Source: Acanthosoma haemorrhoidale
Taxonomy: Eukaryota; Arthropoda; Insecta; Hemiptera; Acanthosomatidae
Assembly: GCA_930367205.1 (NCBI GenBank)
Contig: OV884009.1
Span: 37,953,841-38,017,840, forward strand
Length of the DNA: 64,000 nucleotides
Reading direction: 5' to 3'
Part shown: positions 24,501-33,500 of the stretch, piece after piece
Layout: each line of letters starts with the position of its first letter
Position numbering within the stretch: position 1 is the first letter of the stretch
Program-made: the position numbers and the translations under genes
Notes under the pieces: model-generated
Told to the model about the DNA's origin: nothing
Seen by the model: the letters and a program-made list of their open reading frames with translations, nothing else
Database searches by the model: none

Positions 24501-27500
24501 GGCTTTCCAAGTCTAGCACATCACTTGCTAGCTGCCACAACCAAATTCCAGCACAAAGACACCAAGATAAGTAAGTTCTCAAAAAGGGTCTCAAACACTG
24601 GCATTTATAGGCAGCCTGCTCCCCCCCCCAAAAAATAGACTGGTTATCCCCATAGGTCGTGTTAGGCAAAAATCAATTCCAACTAACAACTGCAACTAAA
24701 TTAGTTATTTGTACCTTCACATAACAACTAACAATTTAGTTGTTAGTTGAATTCACAACTTTTTATTTTCAATTTAATTAGTTACAGTTGAAATGGACAA
24801 CTACAACTTATAATTGATAAAAAAAATTAGTTGTGAACATCAATTAACAATTAAAAATTAGTTGTTGCTTCTCAATTAACAACTTAAGTGTAGTCCACAC
24901 TGGAACATTGTTGCGGGGCTGCCATGATTCAAAGTACCTTATCTGTTCAGGGACAGCCCTGCAACAAGGGGTCTTGTCCACACTACAATGGGCAGTTCTG
25001 TTCAAAATGCCCCAAGAGTTAGCCCACGAAGGTCTCTCTGCTTCGTTTTTAATTCTATTTAAAAAACGAAATAAACAATTATTTTTTATTATCCATACAT
25101 TGTACATCATAGAAATAAAAATGTAGTGAAACATAGCATGTAACATAGTAAAAAACAAACACAATAATGAAATAAAACAATACTAAATTATAAAGCACAA
25201 TAATGAAGCGAACACTATTACATAATTGTAACATACAAGTGAAAACTACACAAATAAATGTCCCTTGGGATACATATAGATTGCATGCTATTCTCAGAGG
25301 CAAGAATCGCTTTCAGAACTGAGGAAGAGTTAAATAAGTGAAATCATTACTGTTGTCATTTGCTTTATCTTGAATAAGGTACACCTGCATTACACGGCGG
25401 TGACATGTCGAGGGTCTGAATCACAGCAGTGCTGATTCAGCTCCACAACAAAGATGCACAACATTGAGTCCTGGAGTGGACTAGGCTTAACGATTAAATT
25501 GTGTCTCTTCAATCTTGTAAAAAAAAAAAAAACTGGTCTATTTTGGCTTTTTTTTTGTGATTTCAGCAATGATATAAGTGAATTTTTTCTTTAACTACAG
25601 CCTTCCACTATCAAATTCATATTTTTATTACTTTTACAATATCTCCGCCTTCAGCATTTTATGCATATAAATTGATACTTTGGTAAAAATAACAATTTTT
25701 CAGAAAAACAGACATATATTGTAACTTGAAATTATATAGTTATTGATAACAGTTTTATTAGTTAATTTTATGATTTAACAATTATATAAATCATCTATGT
25801 AAAAACAGTTTAAAATTTTGAAAGGTTGTGGAAAACAATAAATTACAACTAAAATTTGTGAGAGAAATACATTTCCTAAAAACTTTTTAACTAATTTACT
25901 ATTTAAAAACAACAATCACAAAATAATATTCATAGATTCAAAAAAAAAAGAAAAAAGAATCACTTACACAGAGTCATTGTAAATCGTAACTTTTTTTTGT
26001 AAAATGGAAGAAACTTTAGGTTTTAGATATTTTACGATTTTTCCAACAATTCCATTATTTTTTTTTCCATTTTCTCATCAACTGTGGTAATTTATAAGAT
26101 GTATTTTTAGTTTTAAAATCAATCAGCAACCACAATGTTGGGCCTGTTTTGATTTGTTTCAATGCATCATACAAATAATTCTACCTGTTAACCCCAGATC
26201 TTTTAAGAGAATGTCCCAGAACTTCTTGGAGTACTTCAGCAGATTTTGGCCAGAAAGAAAAATTCCTAAGGACAAGGTGCCCTTACGTGCCGTAGAAATT
26301 ATAACTTTCTTATGAAAGCCCAATAAAGTTGTATGTTGTGAGAAACCTTTGGTGGTTGTTGCACACAAATGGAGCGTATGCGAGCAGCACTGAAGGTGGA
26401 TTGATTTCATTGTCACTTTTTTTGCAAGAGGCAAAAAAGAAGGGTGAGATATAACAACATCAGAGTCAGTGTCTGTGGAGTCTGACGAGAAGAGCATCGC
26501 ACTGTACTATGTCCACACAATTATTTGGGTATGGGTGGCATTCGCTGCACTTCGGAATTAATCCGGCATCAACTCGAAACTTTTTGAAAGCCTTAAGTTT
26601 GTTCCATAGACAGTGACTATTGCTACGATTTTGTGGCAGAATAAGCCTTATTCCTTATGGATTTATTGTAAGAAAACAGCAATTTTATCACAAGTATGAG
26701 ATTTTTTAAATCTCCGACAGACTAAAGCTGCAGATTCTCTTTTGTACTTATTGTCGATCCAGTGTACTGTGACACCCTAGAAACTTATTCTCTTCCCTGA
26801 CCAAATGTCTGCTGTAGTACACAACCCTGCACTTAGTGAAGTATTATTAATTTCAAACAATTCATCAATCTTATTAAATAGAGATCATCAGCTAGGAGTT
26901 TTCCATATATATATATATCAATTCCTAAATCTGCAAATATCAACAGCTCAGAATGGTAGTACCATGGCATTTACAATGATTCAAGCAATTTTTGTCTCGA
27001 AATCAGATTGAGTTATTTTTTTTTTAGCTAATGAGGGTTTTAGTTTCTTGGGTTAATCTGTAGAACTCTTCCCCATGAGTCTTTTATCATTCGCAAAGAC
27101 TTTATACTCGTTGAAAGCATAATTTCCGTGTGTCCTCTTGAGGAGAGAAAGAAAATTAGAAGTACTAAGCCTACTGCCCTTGACTTCAACCATTTAGGGC
27201 TCACATTTATTGCACACTGCCACAAGATTTGAAGATGTACTTTTTTTCGGGAAGTATTCTGAAAAACTTACCATCAACAATGGTCATGGTGCAGGGAGTG
27301 TTTCCATCCTCTGTCCAACTTATACAATGATCTTTGAATTGTACTCAGAATCATTTAAGTTTAATTTCTTTATTAAGGAGTCTTCTCTATTACTAATTTT
27401 TATGATTTTCATTAATAAAATTAATAACAATTAAATTTTAAATTAATTATTTTTATTAATTTTAGTCTGATTAGTCTCACAATATCACTTTCCTAGATTG

Positions 27501-30500
27501 CTCAAAGACAGAATACTCGCACAAAGAACTGCTGTTATCTATTTCAATGACAGAAACCAACTTCAGGAATTGAACTGTTTCCTTTTACTTAATTGTTCAT
27601 TTATTCTCCTGATTTATGTGCACAAAAGGGATCAGGGAACAATAGCGTCTATGCATTTAATGATTATTATGTTTTTAGATTTACCTTTACACTGATTCCG
27701 AAAATCACAGCCCTAACTTTATATGAATGAAATTATGTACTCTCAACTTTCACAAAGAACAGTAACAGAATAGGTAAAAAAGTTTGACATAATTACATTA
27801 GTGAGCTAAAGCAATTGGCTGAGGAAAGAGACATGTATAAATATCTGAAGGCTCCAAACCTGACTGACACGATAGGGTACCAAGAGGTTTGCTAAAGAAG
27901 AATGATACTCAAAATATGTCTTGCACTGTATATTAGCAAAAAACAAAGAATTACTAATGAGCTATAGCTTTAATGCCAAAAATATTAACAGATGGTGTAA
28001 ATTAAATTACATCGACAACCTGTTAAAAAAAATAGGTAATATCTGGAAGAACCCTGGCTTAAATGTTTCACATTCCTTCCATCACAGTTTAACTTCAAGC
28101 ACATACTTCTCACACCCCACTCAAAGAATGACCAAGTTTTTACAGGATAAAATGTGGAGGCTGCTTGGCCAATTATGTAGCTAGAACCAACCAGAAATTG
28201 AAAACAGGATATGGCGAGCATCATACCCAGATTTATAGCAGTTTTTATCTCCATACACACCTCACGCACACGGGCACACACACACATACATGAAGAGAGA
28301 CATCAAAATAAGCAGCATACAATCAATAGGCTAGAAAAAAGAAAGAAATTAAAATAGACTCTAGGATCCTGAATAATTTAAACTTGAAATAAGACATCGA
28401 CAAACCTTGTATGATAAGGAACCTACTATCCTAACTTTTTCTGCCATAGACTAGAGCTAGTAGAAAACTTGATTTGAAACTACATGGTTAACAAAAAGTA
28501 CATGTTATACATATATGTTTCATATATTAGAAAACTATTCTATTGGAGTAAGTATTTCATATGATTCCGTAATTTTCTTTAAGATTTTTAGAATAATTTT
28601 AACATATTTATTTAAATCTTCTACCAACAATTTTAATACATTAACTTAGATTTTATTTATAAAATTTATCATCTCATTTGTAGTATTTGACTTTTTACAT
28701 ACATATATTATTCTATTTATTATAATAGATTATTTTAAATAATCCTAATTTTGTACCTTTATAAATTTGATGTTTTTATGCTTGCATGAGAAACCTATAG
28801 TTTATTATGTATTAGCTTTGAGGATTAATTCCTGAAAGTACTCTAGCACAAAATAAAATACTTGCGGGCAGAAAAAGCTGCCTTTTGTCATTGAATATGT
28901 CTTCTTTCTAGCCTCAAGAAATAAATCCAAATCCACTGATGCGCCTAACCTAATAAACTGTAAAAAATGGTAAAATAACTCACCATGGAAGAGCCAAACC
29001 TTAAAAATACACTGTGCTTTAGTGAGGAATTAACTCTCAGGTCTGAAACTTTTTAGGAAAATAGTATACTATAAACACTATATCCAAAAAAAATTGAAGG
29101 TGAGTCTTAGTTTTATCTTTAACATTTTTAATTTTAAAAGAGAAGGTTTTTATTTTGAAAATGTTAACATTTACCTACTTTTTTTTAGTTTATTTACGAT
29201 TAATTGGAGCTCTATACTGGACAGAAAATATCTGTAGAAAACTACAGTTTAATGCAAACCACTGAAAAATGTGATATAGGCTGATACACCAATACAAAAT
29301 GGACCCTCACAAAAAAAACTAAACCTCTAAAAAATGAATGCATATTTGTTTTCAACTCTTATTATTATGAATATATGAGTGTATTATGAATATAGGTAAA
29401 AAAATAAATAAATTTTGTCAGCAACCTTTTCAAAATGAATTGGTCGATGTGATATGGATTGAACCCTTCCTGAAAAAGATTGGCTGCATTCTACACAGAT
29501 GGATCAGACAATTCACCAATGGGAGATGCAGTATAATGTGTATTTTCCATTCTTTCACACCATGATTGGGAGAATGTTCTTTTTGCAACATAGGGATAGT
29601 GAATGAAAAACACTTAATGTTTTCAGAAAAAGAATGCCCGCGAGTCATCACAGCACCAGCAAGAATCTGACATAGGTCCAAACAAAATGAGATTGATATT
29701 GTACTGAGTTGCAAGGATCATGATGGTAGTTTTGTCTAATGTAAGCATAGAATAACAGATAAATACGATTATATTAAATTAATATTTAAACAAAAAAAAG
29801 AACCTCACCTGCAAACATTGAAAATTAAGTATTAATAAAAAAATCTGCAGATATGGAACAGCTGTGTAATATAATTGATACATATAGACTGTATATTATA
29901 AAATAAAATTTTTGTTTCCTATGATGTTATAATAATCTTACCAGGTTCCATAGCACATCTTTGCACACCTGCAGCTTGTTTTAGAAAGAATGTTGCTGGA
30001 GGTTTATGTATTACTAAAGTATAGCTTCTGTCTGGATTAACAGTAATTCGTGTTGGTAGGGGAATACCTTCTTTGATATCTTTAGTTTTTTCATTGAAAT
30101 CTTTACAAAAAGCAGCAATATTCAGACCTACCTACAAAATAACCATTTAGTAGAAACCAAGAAGTAAACTAAATGTTCAATGTTAATAAAACATGACATT
30201 TAATTTATTTGTAAAAAAATTGTATGTGTATTTACATGATTTTGACACATCCTGTACATAAAAACTGTAATGCAAACCACTGAAAAATGTGATATAGGCT
30301 GATACACCAATACAAAATGGACCCTCACAAAAAAAACTAAACCTCTAATAAATATAAATAATAATAAACGTATAAATATAAATAAACGTGATAGTTTGAA
30401 AAAGAATTTTTGTATATCCCCTATTCCATTTACCGATACTCAAAATTAGCAGTGATAAATAACAAAATTTATTAGAAAGCCAGAAAACCAAAATTTCTTG

Positions 30501-33500
30501 GCTTATTTAGTCAAAAATTCCTTTGGATGATTATTTGGGGCAAAATATGACTACAGATCAAGTATCGGCAACTGTTTTCTAATTAAGGTTTGACCATACA
30601 TAATAAGTGAGCCGTATTATCATTGTTTTCTTTTAATATCTTAATTTTAAAAATTAAATGAATAACTTAATAATAATAACAGTAGTTTATTAACAGAAAC
30701 ATACATTTTTCTAAGAAAATGAGACATTCAATTGAGATTGATATCAGAAGCCTGTGAAAGCATAAATAAACTATGAATGAGTGATACCTGATCGATGAGA
30801 AGATAGTCGAGCTAGTTTAAGAAACCGCTTGTTCAACCCATATCCTAATATACCTTAATTTGGAACCTAATCAGCAGTAGACCAATACAGGACAAGTAAG
30901 CAAGAAACTAACAGCAACTAACTCAGTGGCATTAGAGCCCTTGGATTGAAGTTGGTCTCCTCAACTATACCTCTTTAGTGTTTCTCTAGTTCTAAGTCTA
31001 TTACTGTTAATTTTGAATTCATTAGATATGACACTTTATATGTTCACTCTCCTCTTTATGTTTTCAAAATTCACTACCCACAGGCGCAGTAGCTGCTCAG
31101 GTACTCACCCTATACTTGGTTGTCAGTCGCTCTCTTTTATGTACTTTTTCAAAATACCATCAAAAGTCTAGAATAGATGATGTAGGTCGATGTTAGTTTT
31201 TCTTATACATATTTTTCAGTATTTTTCGGATGGAAAAGATGCTATCTATTGTAGTTCTTCCTAGATAAAAATCATCCACAGTTCAAGAATGCATTTAATA
31301 TCATATGCATTACTTTGCAATGGTGAGCTTATGAGTATTTTCTTGAAGTTCTCCCAAGTTACTTCAGGTATGTAGTATGTAGCCAAATAGACTAGATAGT
31401 AGGCCTGTATATGTGGGTAAGTCATAACAAGCATGATTATTATAGGATGGGTGACTTCCTTGTTCTGACCAGCTCTGGTTTGTTGACATGCTCTGCGAGT
31501 AAGGTGAGATTTGTAAGCCTTCAGAGGAGACCATTAGGATAACATTATCCTCCAACAAGAAGATTTATCATATATTAAATTCTCACTATGAAAAGCTCAA
31601 AGGCTAAAACGCAAATAGGGGTGATCAGGTCATTTGAAAAAACAAAAACAATAGTTAGAAACATGTTTGTTGAAATTAAACATTTATCGATTTATTTCTA
31701 ACCAAAATCTATATAAATCCTTTAAAATTAGTTCAAACATGTCATATTGAAGTTGTGTCCTTCATATAAATTTGGCCAGATAAAAGACCGAAAAATCCCA
31801 GGTTGTTCCTCATCTTCTTTTATTATCCACTTGACTGAACTCATAGTCTTTAAATTTTTTGTGTTAGTCAATGTATCATGACCCAGGAAGCCGTATCTAT
31901 GATTTATTATTTGATATATATATTTTTTTGTAAGTTTATATTCCATCCAACAATGACACAAAAACACTACACTACCTGGATGTAGCTTTTTCTCAATGAA
32001 GTGGTATTTGTTCAATCAGGAAACTTACATTTGTTTCCTAACATAATCCACCGAATATCCACTGTTGGTGGAGAATTCATACCACATAATATTTTCTACC
32101 AACAAATAAACTTTAGGCTATTATTGCTGTTAAGGAATACAGTGCAACATAGTGGTAGTCCCCTGCAAGAAGTAATAACAAGAGGGAGAGGTTATCCTAG
32201 CTGCTGTTAGGGCTCCTATATGCCAAAAAATATTAATTTGAATTATAATTCCATCCACAAAAAATAAAAATTCTGATTTGTATTGCACTAAATCTTTGTC
32301 TAATCAACAAATTATGTTTTATAAAACCTAGCCTGTGTGGATTAATTCAGGTGGAATGACACAATACTCATAAAAGTGATACAATAACAATAGGAAGCAC
32401 TGTTAAAAGGATTGGACTTCCATGGCTGTTTTCAAGAATTAGTAGGAATTGAGTGGCGGATTTTGAAGTATTGACAAAGTTTGATTATCTAGGGCAGAAA
32501 CTCCTTGCTGATTATTTAAAGTAATTTTAGTTGCCATTGAATGTTAATCTTTCTTATGATTTGTTTAGCTGTGATAGTGCAATTGTAACCTCTCCCCATT
32601 GTTATCTTGTATTGTATTGTTTTCCTTAAATTAAACAGTGTTCTGTAAGTTTTAAATCTTTTCTTTTCCCATAAATAAGCCTTTTTTAAATAATAGGTTA
32701 ATTATTTCTGGAGGAAAAGACGATTCGTTGTTTGTTGTTATAATGAAGTTTGATAAGTCTGATGCTTTTATTGGCAATTCTTTAAAAAATAGTAATGCTA
32801 ATGGTGAATTAGAGTTATGGCACTGAAAATTAGGTCATTTAGGTTAAAAAAATATAGATACTTTAGTAAAGGAATTTTCCTTTAAATTTAGTTGATGGAA
32901 CAGATAAATTGAAAAATAAATATTCGATTTGAAAACTGTAATTATGTTAAATGTCAAGACAACCTTTGAATGGTAAAAGAATGAAATCTGATAAGCCTCT
33001 GGAACTCATTCATACTGATGTGTGTGGGGTCAATCACCCCTGTAGCATGAAATGGAGATGAGTACTGTGTAACATTCACTGACAATTTTACCCATTATGT
33101 AATGGTTTATGTCTTAAGAAATAAGTCTGAAGTTTATGAAAAATGTATCGAATATTATAATTATGCTACAAATCATTTTTCTAGTGAAATGTTGAAAAAT
33201 AGAGCAGACAATGGAGGGGAGCATATGAGTAATAAAACGAGAAATTTTTGCCACAGCAAGGGAATCAAAATTGAGCACACTGTTCCATACAATTCTGAAA
33301 TGGATCCTAATCTGTTTGATTAAACAGAACATTAGTAGATAATAATAATAAGGCACGAACTTTGTTAATTGAATCAGAGTTACCAAAAGAAATGTGGGGG
33401 GAGGCATTTCTTTGCTCAGCCTATTTAACAAATAGAAGCCCTACTAAGTTTTGTAAAAAAAAACCCTAGTTTTTTATGTAATTAATATCAATTTGTATAA

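Noticed and set aside
29488..29600. RNase H domain start (FYTDGS reading)
   Set aside because: A six-residue match without the downstream catalytic residues is expected by chance in a window this size.
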